Origin: Pseudobacteriovorax antillogorgiicola
Lineage (GTDB): Bacteria; Bdellovibrionota_B; Oligoflexia; Oligoflexales; Oligoflexaceae
NCBI RefSeq assembly: GCF_900177345.1
Contig: NZ_FWZT01000001.1
Coordinates: 310,001 to 374,000, forward strand
DNA length: 64,000 nucleotides
Direction of reading: 5' to 3'
Numbering within the stretch: position 1 is the stretch's first letter; the number at the start of each line of letters is the position of its first letter. The notes below the pieces were generated by a model. That model saw only the letters and a list, made by a program, of their open reading frames with translations. It ran no database searches and had not been told where the DNA came from. Shown here piece by piece: positions 16,979 through 25,637 of the stretch. The position numbers and the translations under genes were made by a program.

Positions 16979-18106
16979 CTAGTCTAGAAACTGTGATTTA
17001 ATCTCAGATGTTGCCCGAATCACACGTTCTACAGACACTTGGTCGTAGCACTTGATCTCACGGTCACATCTTTTTTTCCAGCAAGGGGTACAAGGAACAT
17101 CTGCCTTAAGATGGACACCCTTGCCATAAAGATCGATTTCCTGGCTACAAGAAACACCGAACCATGCGATACAAGGCTTTCCAAGGCCAATTGCAATATG
17201 AAGACCAAGAGAGCAGCCAGAGAAAACCATGTCGGCGGTATCGACCCACATCATTCCTGAGCGCAAGCCCTCACGAGTCGGCGTATTGATCACAGCTGAA
17301 TCGTCTGCGAAAGCCGCCTTTATTGACTCTTGCCTCTCAGTATCTTCTGGACCTCCAAGCAGGGCCACGGCATAGTCGGGGAATTCCTTACGCCATCCAG
17401 CAACCAGCTCAATCGCACGGGAAACCGTGAACTTTTTATATGGGAACAGAACAGAGCAGCCGGTATTGTAACCAATAATTTTCTTGGCTCCGGTCGAACC
17501 CAGGATCTCGGTACGTCTCGCCTTGACCGTAGATTTTTCATCCTCGCTTAGTTCTAGGATATATGGGTCGCGTTCCCAAGTGAGGTTCATCGTCTCGGTT
17601 ATCTGCTGCGTCTCAGGTTTTTGATTGATAAAGAACTTGAGATCATCATTGAGTCCCACATCAAACTGATAGTTGCCATGCTCGGTAAACGGTCGGATCA
17701 CGCCGTTGCCATCGCAAGCAAACCCATACTTTTTCTTAGCAGTTATCTGGCTGCTCAGCGCTCCCGCTTCGTTCGATTTATCAACTGCATACAGCTCATC
17801 GAACTCTAAGGTTTGCAGCAAGGGAAGTGTCTTTGGCTCCACCACAATCAAGCGATCGATCAGTGGATTATTGTCAAGAAGTGGCTTAGCATTCTTTAAG
17901 GTGATCCACGTAATATGAGCCCCAGGATATTTTTTCCTGATAGGCGGCAACAAGCAAGTGGAACGTAGCACCGCCCCCATAGCCTCAAGACTAACAATGG
18001 CAATTCTTTGGGTCACTGGGTCATAGTGCGGACATGCTTCACAAGCCCTCTTGTACTTACAAGGTTTATAGCCTGTGAATTGGCGGCAATCGAAATTATA
18101 TGCCAT
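16979..18106 (-). CDS. glycosyltransferase family 9 (heptosyltransferase-like)
   Basis: 375 residues. GT9 enzymes move heptose or related sugars onto lipopolysaccharide core. Seen here are RIAIVSLEAMGAVLRSTCLLPPI (the N-terminal nucleotide-binding start, about residues 33-55), IGYNTGCSVLFPYKKF, ALLGGPEDTER and FSGCSLGLHIAIGLGKPCIAWFG. Both ends carry cysteine clusters: residues 7-26 (C..C..C..C) and a CTPCWKKRCDREIKC segment near residue 335. These resemble a GT9 subgroup that could hold a metal. It is monocistronic, with a hairpin after the stop. The acceptor is unknown. Confidence 0.85.
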   Translation of the reverse strand: MAYNFDCRQFTGYKPCKYKRACEACPHYDPVTQRIAIVSLEAMGAVLRSTCLLPPIRKKYPGAHITWITLKNAKPLLDNNPLIDRLIVVEPKTLPLLQTLEFDELYAVDKSNEAGALSSQITAKKKYGFACDGNGVIRPFTEHGNYQFDVGLNDDLKFFINQKPETQQITETMNLTWERDPYILELSEDEKSTVKARRTEILGSTGAKKIIGYNTGCSVLFPYKKFTVSRAIELVAGWRKEFPDYAVALLGGPEDTERQESIKAAFADDSAVINTPTREGLRSGMMWVDTADMVFSGCSLGLHIAIGLGKPCIAWFGVSCSQEIDLYGKGVHLKADVPCTPCWKKRCDREIKCYDQVSVERVIRATSEIKSQFLD

Positions 18107-18122
18107 AAGTTCCTTTCCAAGG

Positions 18123-18131
18123 TGCTATAAT
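18123..18131 (+). promoter_or_regulatory. extended -10 promoter for ldcA-mpl
   Basis: TGCTATAAT (18123-18131) is an extended -10 with a perfect TATAAT, 23 nt before the ldcA ATG. No good -35 is visible, which is usual for extended -10 promoters. Confidence 0.55.
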
Positions 18132-18153
18132 AACAAAAAAAGTTAGGCGAGCG

Positions 18154-19035
18154 ATGGACCAACTTCAGATTAAACTCATTTACCCAGCCAGTAAGGCCCC
18201 AGACGATACCCCGAAAGACTCGATTTTAGAACTAAAAAAAGCTGGCTTCAAGATTGACGAAGCTCCCCTTGGAGAGCCCGGCAAATGGAATTTTCATGCA
18301 GCCCGCTTTCAAGATCGCCTGAGCATCCTTAGCGACGCCCTTCTAGCCACTGATATCAATGTAATTTTAGCCGCAAGAGGAGGCTACGGCATGAGTGACC
18401 TCCTCCCAGATTTGCCATGGGACAAGCTCCAATCCAGCAGTCGCAAGATGATTGTGGGCTATTCAGATCTCACCGCACTGCAATCAGCTTGCTATACCAA
18501 ATTAGGATGGCAGTCTCTACATGGCCCTATGCCCATGACAAGCTACTGGGGGCAGCTCTCAGACTCCGATATTGACGCTCTTTGGAAAGCACTAATACAT
18601 ACGGAACGTGAGAATAAGATCGCCCTTGATGCTTCTTGGGGCGGAAAACCTCACATGGAGGGGATTCTATTTGGAGGCTGCCTTTCTGTTCTGTCCAACT
18701 TGATCGGTACACCCTATCTGCCCAAGCAGCTCGACGGACACATTCTATTCTTCGAAGATGTCAACGAACACCCCGGAAAATTATTTCGCTATTTGAATCA
18801 ATGGTATCAGTCAGGGCTTTTTGCTGGCGTCGAACACCTTATTCTAGGGGACTTCTGTGGCCTTGGGGATATGGGCTATGATAAGCACGAATTTTGCGCG
18901 GACGTACACGAGCGCTACGGGCTAAGTGTATCTTCTAGTTCGGCGTTTGGACACTGCACCCCCAATTATCCGGTGGGCATTGGGTCTCATGGGTGCATTG
19001 ATGATTTGACTCTAAGCTGGCAATGGAGGACTTAA
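18154..19035 (+). CDS. ldcA: LD-carboxypeptidase (muramoyltetrapeptide carboxypeptidase, S66)
   Basis: LdcA removes the terminal D-Ala from tetrapeptides during murein recycling in the cytoplasm. The 293-residue chain has AARGGYG (about residues 73-79), the nucleophile Ser in VGYSDLTAL, and HGPMP. The later blocks GGCLSVLSNLIGTP, FFEDVNEHPGK and SAFGHCTPNYPVGIG carry the Glu and His of the Ser-Glu-His triad. The stop overlaps the mpl start by 1 nt (TAATG). Pairing with mpl defines a murein tripeptide recycling operon. Confidence 0.93.
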   Translation: MDQLQIKLIYPASKAPDDTPKDSILELKKAGFKIDEAPLGEPGKWNFHAARFQDRLSILSDALLATDINVILAARGGYGMSDLLPDLPWDKLQSSSRKMIVGYSDLTALQSACYTKLGWQSLHGPMPMTSYWGQLSDSDIDALWKALIHTERENKIALDASWGGKPHMEGILFGGCLSVLSNLIGTPYLPKQLDGHILFFEDVNEHPGKLFRYLNQWYQSGLFAGVEHLILGDFCGLGDMGYDKHEFCADVHERYGLSVSSSSAFGHCTPNYPVGIGSHGCIDDLTLSWQWRT

Positions 19036-20474
19036 TGAAACTTAGTAGCAACGCCCAACTTTACTTTATAGGCATCGGCGGCACCGGCATGGCATCCACG
19101 GCCGGACTTGCCCAAGAGGCAGGCTTCCAGGTTTCAGGGAGTGATGCAAACCTGTATCCACCGATGTCGACCCTTCTAGACGATTTAAAAATCCCGGTCC
19201 GAACGCCCTATAGCAAGGACAATATCAATGGCCTAAAAACCGATATGGTTATTATAGCAAACGCTTTGTCCCGTGGTCATGAAGAGCTTGAGGAGATCCT
19301 CAGCCAAGGATTTCCCTACACAAGCTTTCCAGAGTTCCTGGGTGAGATGATACTCAAACAAAGGCAGTCCATCGTCGTTGCAGGGACTCACGGTAAAACC
19401 ACCACGACGTCGATGATGGCACATGTTCTACGTTCACTTGGACATGATCCCGGCTACCTTATTGGCGGAATTCCAAAAAACTTCAGCAAAAGCTTTCATC
19501 TTGGGTCCGATGCTCCCTTTGTCATAGAAGGTGACGAGTACGACACAGCATTCTTCGATAAGAACTCTAAGTTCCTTCACTACTATCCCAAATTCCTGAT
19601 CTTCAACAATCTTGAATTTGATCATGCCGACATCTTCAAAGACTTGGCGGCCATAGAGCACCAATTCGATTTACTGTTCGATCGGATGGACAATAAAAAA
19701 AATGTTCTGGCAAATTGGGATGATCCTGGCGTGCGCAACTTCCTTGAAACCAGAAAGCTGGCTCATGAGGTCACTCGGGTCAGTACGGTAGGGGAAAATG
19801 CAGACTGCGACTTTCATCTAGAGGATGTCATTCCTGGGCAAAAATCTTGGCGTGCTGTGGTAAAAACGCCACGCTGGGGTCAACTGAATTTCGAGACCAG
19901 TGCTATTGGTCAGCACAATATCGCCAATTTTACTCAAGTTGTTGCCTGCATTGATCGACTCGTCTCTGCCCAGGTTATTCCGGAGCCAGACAGTTTATCC
20001 CTAAGTCAGAGTATCGCGAGCTTTGAAGGCGTTCAGCGCCGTCTAGATCATCTTGCCTCTGTCAATGATATTGAAATCTACGAAGACTTCGCTCACCACC
20101 CAACTGCTGTCGCCCTTGTGCTGCAAACTTTTAAGCGTTCATACCCCGACCGAAGGCTATTTGTTGCTTTTGAGCCACGGAATGCCACCAGTCGGAGGAA
20201 CATTTTCACAAAAAGATATGCCGAAGCATTAAATATCGCTGACCAGGTCTTGCTAGGTTATTGTCCAGTTGATAAGAGAATTCCTGAAGAGTTGAGGATG
20301 AACACTGCAGTGATTGCAGAAAGCATCGGCTCAAAGGCAGAATTCTTCGAAAGTAACGAGGATCTGCTCAATTCATTAGTTGCAAAGATGAAGCCGAAAG
20401 ATGCTATAATCTTTATGTCCAGTGGCAGTTTTTCGGGAATCCAGTATAAACTTGCCAATAGGCTTTCGGTTTAA
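19035..20474 (+). CDS. mpl: UDP-N-acetylmuramate:L-Ala-gamma-D-Glu-meso-DAP ligase
   Basis: Mpl reattaches recycled murein tripeptide to UDP-MurNAc, bypassing MurC, MurD and MurE. The 479-residue protein has the Mur-ligase N-terminal loop FIGIGGTGMAS, the ATP loop AGTHGKTTTTSMMAH, the Mpl-type EGDEYDTAFFDKNSKFLHY segment, NNLEFDHADIF, and EDFAHHPTAV. The ATG at 19035 has GGAGG five nucleotides upstream and overlaps the ldcA stop (TAATG). A start at 19023 is less likely. Confidence 0.94.
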   Translation: MKLSSNAQLYFIGIGGTGMASTAGLAQEAGFQVSGSDANLYPPMSTLLDDLKIPVRTPYSKDNINGLKTDMVIIANALSRGHEELEEILSQGFPYTSFPEFLGEMILKQRQSIVVAGTHGKTTTTSMMAHVLRSLGHDPGYLIGGIPKNFSKSFHLGSDAPFVIEGDEYDTAFFDKNSKFLHYYPKFLIFNNLEFDHADIFKDLAAIEHQFDLLFDRMDNKKNVLANWDDPGVRNFLETRKLAHEVTRVSTVGENADCDFHLEDVIPGQKSWRAVVKTPRWGQLNFETSAIGQHNIANFTQVVACIDRLVSAQVIPEPDSLSLSQSIASFEGVQRRLDHLASVNDIEIYEDFAHHPTAVALVLQTFKRSYPDRRLFVAFEPRNATSRRNIFTKRYAEALNIADQVLLGYCPVDKRIPEELRMNTAVIAESIGSKAEFFESNEDLLNSLVAKMKPKDAIIFMSSGSFSGIQYKLANRLSV

Positions 20475-20546
20475 TAGGTAAAAGCACTGATGAGAGATGC
20501 CTCTTCATCGAAAACTCATTGCATAGTAGTTAGTTAATGTTTACGA

Positions 20547-20574
20547 TTGAGCTTCACTAGAAGCTGAGTATCAT
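20547..20574 (+). promoter_or_regulatory. candidate promoter for pal
   Basis: TTGAGC (20547-20552), a 16-nt spacer and TATCAT (20569-20574) lie 38 nt before the pal ATG, in the 137-nt gap after mpl. Moderate match only. Confidence 0.35.
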
Positions 20575-20611
20575 TTTTCATAAATATTCTAGGTTGTCAG
20601 GAGAAGATAGG

Positions 20612-21106
20612 ATGACGTTAAAGAAGACATGGAAGCCGATTGCAGTATTGGTTCTTTCTCTAGGACTTGGCTTTGGTTGTGCTGAAGATCAACAGCCCGC
20701 AGAGGAAGTTGTTCAGCCGACGGAAACTGAAGAGCCAGCAGCTCCACCCGAAGAGATGGTCAGCGTTGAAGAAGTTACACAGCCTGTGTACTTTGCGTTT
20801 GACGACTATACTCTAAGCATTTCCAGTCAAGATAGCCTAAGCCAGCTCGCTGACTACTTGAAGAATAACACCGCAGCTGTGGTACAAGTCGAAGGTCACG
20901 CTGACGAACGTGGTTCAATTGAATACAACTTAGCCCTTGGCCAGCGTCGGGCTCAATCGGTTAAGAACTACCTTGTTGAGCTTGGTATCGATCCAAGCCG
21001 TCTTCCTACTATGAGCTACGGCGAAGAGCGCCCAGCAGTGGAAGGCAGCGATGAAGGGGCCTGGGAAAAGAACCGCCGCGCAGAGTTCGTTCTATCGAAC
21101 CCCTAA
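20612..21106 (+). CDS. pal: peptidoglycan-associated OmpA-family lipoprotein (Pal-like)
   Basis: An outer-membrane lipoprotein that anchors the envelope to murein. The 164-residue chain has a signal peptide ending in the lipobox LGFGC (Cys about 23). An acidic, proline-rich linker follows, then an OmpA domain (about 60-164) with VYFAFDDYTL, VEGHADERGSIEYNLALGQRRA and NRRAEFVL; these blocks carry the DAP-binding Asp and Arg. The ATG at 20612 has AGGAG 8 nt upstream. The tol genes that usually precede pal are not here. A strong terminator follows. Confidence 0.9.
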   Translation: MTLKKTWKPIAVLVLSLGLGFGCAEDQQPAEEVVQPTETEEPAAPPEEMVSVEEVTQPVYFAFDDYTLSISSQDSLSQLADYLKNNTAAVVQVEGHADERGSIEYNLALGQRRAQSVKNYLVELGIDPSRLPTMSYGEERPAVEGSDEGAWEKNRRAEFVLSNP

Positions 21107-21118
21107 TATCGAAGACTC

Positions 21119-21152
21119 AGCCTTCCCGATTGGGAAGGCTTTTCTCGTTTTG
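21119..21152 (+). terminator. rho-independent terminator after pal
   Basis: AGCCTTCCC (21119-21127) and GGGAAGGCT (21132-21140) form a perfect 9-bp stem with a GATT loop. The tail is TTTCTCGTTTT. It lies 12 nt after the pal stop. Confidence 0.92.
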
Positions 21153-21227
21153 CCCCCTTAAAGCCTTCCTGGTTTTTGCATAGACCTTTGCCCGAAGTTC
21201 CCTTAGATTCAGATTTCTGAAAGCATC

Positions 21228-21257
21228 TTGCCCTCTTGGCTAATGTTTACGTACAAT
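21228..21257 (+). promoter_or_regulatory. candidate promoter for rny-ymdB
   Basis: TTGCCC (21228-21233), an 18-nt spacer and TACAAT (21252-21257) lie 137 nt before the TTG start of rny, after the pal terminator. This would leave a leader of about 130 nt. Confidence 0.45.
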
Positions 21258-21394
21258 CGGAATCATGGTTTACAAATTTAATCTCACCTCGTTGCAAACT
21301 TCGCTTGATCGGGATACCATCACCAGTCCAGTCAACTGTGTCGGCTCGACTAGGTTGTCCAGTTTGGCTATTTGCACACCACGGAGGCTACCCA

Positions 21395-22960
21395 TTGGAT
21401 ACGGTCATCTCTATAACAGTAGGGCTCTTTTTTGTTATCGTCGGCTTTATGCTTGGCATACTATTTCACCGAAAGAGTCTTAAAAAAACTTTTGACGCGG
21501 CTCAGATGGATTCGGAAAAGATCCTTGAAGAAGCAAATCAAGAACGGGATCGCATCATCAAAGAGGCCCATCAGGAGGCCAAACAAGAAAACCGCCAGCG
21601 ACGAACTCAGTTCGATGCTGAAATTAAGAAACGTCGCACTGAATTCCAGAAACTTGAAAATAAGGTCAAGAATCGCGAGCAATCTGTTGAGAAGAAATTA
21701 AGTGTACTAGAGAAGAAAGAGTCTGACCTAGAAAAAATGACAGGTCATCTCAATCAGCAAGAAGCTCACTATCGAAGCATGATCAAAGAATGCGAACTCA
21801 ACTTGGAAGAGAATCGCAAGACCTTAGAATCCATCGCAAACATGTCTCAGGAAGAAGCCAAAAGGGAGCTTATCAAGTCTCTCGAAGCAGATGCTAAAAA
21901 AGCTGCTCAGGAAAGACTACGCCAAATAGAAGAAGAAACTCGTGTGGAAGCCGACCGGATCGCACAGTCGACCGTCAGCCTCGCGGTACAAAGGGTTTCC
22001 AGTGAATACGTCAATGATTCTACAATTACCGTTGTTGGGCTACCTTCAGACGAGATGAAAGGTCGCATCATTGGTCGTGAGGGTCGTAATATACGCGCCA
22101 TCGAACAGGCTACAGGTGTCGACCTGATCATTGATGACACTCCTGAAGCTGTTATTTTGTCATGCTTTAACCCCATCCATCGAGAAATTGCAAAGATATC
22201 CCTTGAGCGACTCATCGCTGACGGACGAATCCACCCTGCAAGAATCGATGAAACTGTTAAAAAAGTAAGCTCTGAATTTGATCAGGTGATCATCGAAAAC
22301 GGCGAACAAGCGGCATTCGACAGTGGTATTACTGACCTACACCCTGAGTTGGTTAAGCACTTAGGGAAGCTCAAATATCGCACTGCCGGACAGCAGACGG
22401 TGCTTCAACATGTTGTCGAAGTTGCTCACATTTGCGGGATTATGGCCGCTGAAATGGGCATCGATGTCAAAAAAGCGAAACGTGCTGGGCTTTTGCACGA
22501 CATTGGCAAGTCGGTTGATCAGGAAGTAGAAGGGCATCACTCAAAAATCGGCGCTGATTTGTGCTCAAAGTATAACGAATCAGCTGATGTTATCGAGGCC
22601 GTTTTGGGACACCATACTGAAGAATTGAACTTTGCAAGCCCCTTAACCATTGTGGTTCACGCCGCCAATGTGTTATCAGAGAGACGACCTGGCGCCCGCC
22701 GCGAGGTCCTAGAAACCTACATCAAACGCCTCAAAGCGATGGAAGACATCGTCAACGGCTTCGAAGGTATTAGTGAATCATTTGTGATTCAAGCTGGCCG
22801 GGAAATTAGAGCTCTCGTTTCACCGACTGGCATATCAGACTCCGAAGTGATCGACTTATCAAACGATATCGCCTTCAAACTCAGAAAAGAGTTAACTTTC
22901 CCTGGGCAGGTTAAGGTCACAGTCGTAAGAGAGAGCAGACAAGTTGACTTTGCGAAATGA
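21395..22960 (+). CDS. rny: ribonuclease Y
   Basis: RNase Y is a membrane-anchored endoribonuclease starting mRNA decay. The 521-residue chain has an N-terminal membrane helix (VISITVGLFFVIVGFMLGIL). A long charged coiled coil (about 25-200) follows. The KH domain has GRIIGREGRNIRAIEQATGVDLI (about 210-235), and the HD domain has LLHDIGKSVDQEVEGHH and AVLGHHTEE. I chose the TTG at 21395: GGAGG lies 8 nt upstream, the length becomes family-typical, and the membrane helix starts at once. A reading from 21236 would add 53 untypical residues. The stop overlaps ymdB by 4 nt (ATGA). Confidence 0.93.
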   Translation: MDTVISITVGLFFVIVGFMLGILFHRKSLKKTFDAAQMDSEKILEEANQERDRIIKEAHQEAKQENRQRRTQFDAEIKKRRTEFQKLENKVKNREQSVEKKLSVLEKKESDLEKMTGHLNQQEAHYRSMIKECELNLEENRKTLESIANMSQEEAKRELIKSLEADAKKAAQERLRQIEEETRVEADRIAQSTVSLAVQRVSSEYVNDSTITVVGLPSDEMKGRIIGREGRNIRAIEQATGVDLIIDDTPEAVILSCFNPIHREIAKISLERLIADGRIHPARIDETVKKVSSEFDQVIIENGEQAAFDSGITDLHPELVKHLGKLKYRTAGQQTVLQHVVEVAHICGIMAAEMGIDVKKAKRAGLLHDIGKSVDQEVEGHHSKIGADLCSKYNESADVIEAVLGHHTEELNFASPLTIVVHAANVLSERRPGARREVLETYIKRLKAMEDIVNGFEGISESFVIQAGREIRALVSPTGISDSEVIDLSNDIAFKLRKELTFPGQVKVTVVRESRQVDFAK

Positions 22961-23787
22961 TTAAATTGATTGCCATTGGCGATGTGATGGGTAAGGCGGG
23001 CAGGCGTTGCCTCGCTAAAGCCCTACCCAAGATTCAGGAACTCCACGCCCCCGATATATTGATCGTCAACGGCGAGAATGCTGCCGGTGGTTTTGGAATT
23101 ACAAAAAAAATCTATAAACAGCTTATTGAAAGCTTCGGTGTAGACTGCGTTACAACAGGCAATCACTGGCATGACAAGCGCGAGATCTACGAGCTGATCC
23201 CGTCTGCGGAGCGGCTTGTGATCCCCGGCAATATGATGAACGTGGACTCCATTCATCATGGCTATAAGATCCTTGAGACCAAATCGGGCACTCCCTTCGC
23301 AGTGATCAACGTCATAGGTAGTGCCTTCATGCACCCAGATAATCGCAATCCTTTTCACTGTGTCGATGAGATTATGAAGCACATTCCGGAGCAGGTTCGC
23401 ATCCGGGTTGTGGATGTTCATGCGGAAGCCACCAGCGAAAAACAGGGAATGGGTCGCTATCTGGCAGAAAAAGCTTCTCTTGTTTTCGGAACCCATAGCC
23501 ACGTGCCAACAGCCGATGAGCGCATCCTCGACAACTATACGGGCTTTATTACCGATATTGGCATGACAGGCCCATACGACTCCGTGATCGGGATTCGCAA
23601 AGAGGCCGCCATCGCCCGCATGACTGGGGGAGAACGGAAGAAGTTCGAACCAGCCACAAAAGACTTGTGGATGCCTTTTGTTGCCGCAGAGATCGATGAG
23701 CAATCGGGTGCATGCCTAAAGATCGAGCGCTTCCGATGGGAGTTGGAACGCATGGATCTGGAGATAAATGACTCACCTTTAGATTGA
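22957..23787 (+). CDS. ymdB: YmdB-type metallophosphoesterase (2',3'-cyclic nucleotide phosphodiesterase)
   Basis: 276 residues of the YmdB calcineurin-like family (TIGR00282 type). The metal ligands are in IGDVMGKAGRR, NGENAAGG, TTGNHWHDKREI, VDVHAEATSEK and GTHSHVPTADERIL. The family hydrolyses 2',3'-cyclic nucleotides. In Bacillus it is encoded next to rny and affects motility and biofilm choice. Here it overlaps rny by 4 nt, so the linkage is preserved and supports a joint role in RNA turnover. Confidence 0.93.
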   Translation: MIKLIAIGDVMGKAGRRCLAKALPKIQELHAPDILIVNGENAAGGFGITKKIYKQLIESFGVDCVTTGNHWHDKREIYELIPSAERLVIPGNMMNVDSIHHGYKILETKSGTPFAVINVIGSAFMHPDNRNPFHCVDEIMKHIPEQVRIRVVDVHAEATSEKQGMGRYLAEKASLVFGTHSHVPTADERILDNYTGFITDIGMTGPYDSVIGIRKEAAIARMTGGERKKFEPATKDLWMPFVAAEIDEQSGACLKIERFRWELERMDLEINDSPLD

Positions 23788-23798
23788 CGTTTCGCCAT

Positions 23799-23814
23799 GC
23801 CTATTCAGATAGGC
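23799..23814 (+). terminator. small hairpin after ymdB
   Basis: GCCTAT-TCAG-ATAGGC is a perfect 6-bp stem 12 nt after the ymdB stop. No T run follows, so it is only a possible terminator. Confidence 0.3.
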
Positions 23815-23946
23815 TTAAAGGCTGCCGTCGCCCTGAACTTGGTTTTACATAGCTTATCAAGAAAAAAGCGTGGTATGTATTTTTTCTAGTGCCTATTCTT
23901 GAGAGCTAACGTGTCTGCTTAGAATGTAGCATAGGAAATAGAGTTA

Positions 23947-25563
23947 ATGATTTTAAAACGCGCAATCTTTACTTCACTGGCCATGGCCACTATGGCAAGC
24001 AGCCCAGCGCTTGCCGTTTTCATCGACGGACATGGTAGCTATGCGCTTCGCGGAGAAACAAGAACGAAGCCTGGCTTTAATCAAGAAACGGGAGTTTACC
24101 AAGCTGTTGATCAGTTTTTTCAACTTGATACAGAGATCAGAACCTCTGATAAGGCTAGCTTTTTCTTAGAGTTTCGCTTGTTTGACCAGGATCGCGAGTC
24201 TAACTTGGGCGATGATACCCAACTCGATACCTGCCCAACACCCATTGGTGCTGGTGAAGACTACAACTGTGCTGAGCAGTCGGGCTTGCAGCAGGACGCC
24301 ATCGAACCTCGTTACAAAGACCTCCAACCTCGTGTCACTAAGGCATATGCTCAGTACGCCATGGACTACTGTCTCTTGACCGTTGGCCGCCGCGATCGAC
24401 ATTGGGGACTCGGCCTCTACCTTGACGGTGGTAACGATGTCTTCGATACCGATGCCTCGATTTACGATGGTGTAACTTGTGACATCAATCTTCAGAAGAG
24501 CCAGACTCTTGGCTTCTCCGTGGGATACGACAAGATTTCGGAAACCGGTGGTAGTATCTATGCTACTGGCATCGCAGATCAGAACTACGGTCCCAATAAT
24601 CGTAGTGATGATCTCGATCAGATCTTTTTTACGATCGAGTATAACGATCATAAAACCAATGCTGGCAAAGGCTTCTCTCAGCAAGTCGGTATTTACTTCG
24701 CCAACATTTTCGGTGGCGGCAACACTGGCACTGATATCAAAGTCGCTGATCTCTACCTTAACTTCATCATTTCAGACCTCGTCATTCAAAACGAGATTCT
24801 TTTCCGCTTAGGTGAATCTGCAGATCCTAACCTAGCATTGCTAGGAGGTGCTCGTCGCCTGAACGACACTGACGAGTTTAAAAACAACGTGCAATCCATT
24901 GCCGCAGCAGGCTCCATCGAGTACTTCTTATCCCGCTCAGGCTCTGTCCTGGGTCCAGCAAAGTTTAAGCAAGGAACGGCTACCAGCCATTCATTGTTCT
25001 TTGACTACGCTTTTGCACCTGGCGACCCCGATGGCTACTTGCCCGAATACGAAAGCCTTTCTGATCCTGAGAGCGCTCGTGATCGCTCGGTCAAGGCAGT
25101 CGCATTCCACCGCAATTTCAAGCCCGGTTTACTATTGTTCAACGGCACTACTGGAATTGACGACAAGCGAGTTGATGGGATCTTCGACCCTTACCGCGTG
25201 ATGAATGCTAGCGTTTTCTCTCTCGGTTATCGCTACAAAAGCTTGGTAAATGGCAACTTTGAAATCAAGTTCGTCACAGCCTCACTCAATGAGTCTATCT
25301 CAAGCGATGCGAAATCTTTTTATCAGTCAGGGGACGATGAGCTGACACAAGCTGAGAGAGACAACAAGGAGCGACCTATAGGCTTCTACGGCGATAGCTT
25401 GGGCATGGAGCTTGATGTTTCATACTCAAAAAGCCTGGGTGAAGGGCTTGAGCTAGGCGTTGCTGGAGCCATCGCTCAGGGTGGTGATGCTTGGAAAGTT
25501 AAAGACTCACAATCCGCTCAAGATAACTATCTTCTTCAAGGGCACATTTCATTTCAATTCTAG
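23947..25563 (+). CDS. putative outer membrane beta-barrel protein (porin-like)
   Basis: 538 residues with a cleavable signal peptide (AIFTSLAMATMASSPALA). A body of alternating hydrophobic beta-strand-like segments follows, ending in aromatic FQF. The end LLQGHISFQF is a typical BAM recognition tail. Two cysteine pairs (near residues 94 and 105, and near 139 and 178) could form disulphides. Many acidic loops with D/N/G recall calcium-bound extracellular loops. It may be a porin; substrate unknown. AGGAAA precedes the ATG by 11 nt. It stands alone between ymdB and the degenerate lyase gene. Confidence 0.75.
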   Translation: MILKRAIFTSLAMATMASSPALAVFIDGHGSYALRGETRTKPGFNQETGVYQAVDQFFQLDTEIRTSDKASFFLEFRLFDQDRESNLGDDTQLDTCPTPIGAGEDYNCAEQSGLQQDAIEPRYKDLQPRVTKAYAQYAMDYCLLTVGRRDRHWGLGLYLDGGNDVFDTDASIYDGVTCDINLQKSQTLGFSVGYDKISETGGSIYATGIADQNYGPNNRSDDLDQIFFTIEYNDHKTNAGKGFSQQVGIYFANIFGGGNTGTDIKVADLYLNFIISDLVIQNEILFRLGESADPNLALLGGARRLNDTDEFKNNVQSIAAAGSIEYFLSRSGSVLGPAKFKQGTATSHSLFFDYAFAPGDPDGYLPEYESLSDPESARDRSVKAVAFHRNFKPGLLLFNGTTGIDDKRVDGIFDPYRVMNASVFSLGYRYKSLVNGNFEIKFVTASLNESISSDAKSFYQSGDDELTQAERDNKERPIGFYGDSLGMELDVSYSKSLGEGLELGVAGAIAQGGDAWKVKDSQSAQDNYLLQGHISFQF

Positions 25564-25603
25564 CCCAAGGAACATAGCTTCTTTAGACTTACCAGCCGTG
25601 ATA

Positions 25604-25633
25604 GCCTCCTAAATGGGACACCAAACAGGAGGC
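25604..25633 (+). promoter_or_regulatory. hairpin that sequesters the ribosome site of the ArgH-like gene
   Basis: GCCTCCT (25604-25610) pairs perfectly with AGGAGGC (25627-25633) across a 16-nt loop. The right arm contains the full AGGAGG Shine-Dalgarno, 5 nt before the ATG at 25638. Folding would block initiation. It could also act as the end of the preceding transcript. Confidence 0.5.
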
Positions 25634-25637
25634 AATC

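Noticed and set aside
23023-23703. 226-residue minus-strand frame opposite ymdB
   Set aside because: It is fully antisense to a well-supported gene and has no recognisable domain.
24166-24684. 172-residue minus-strand frame opposite the porin-like gene
   Set aside because: Antisense shadow; the plus strand has a signal peptide and barrel end.
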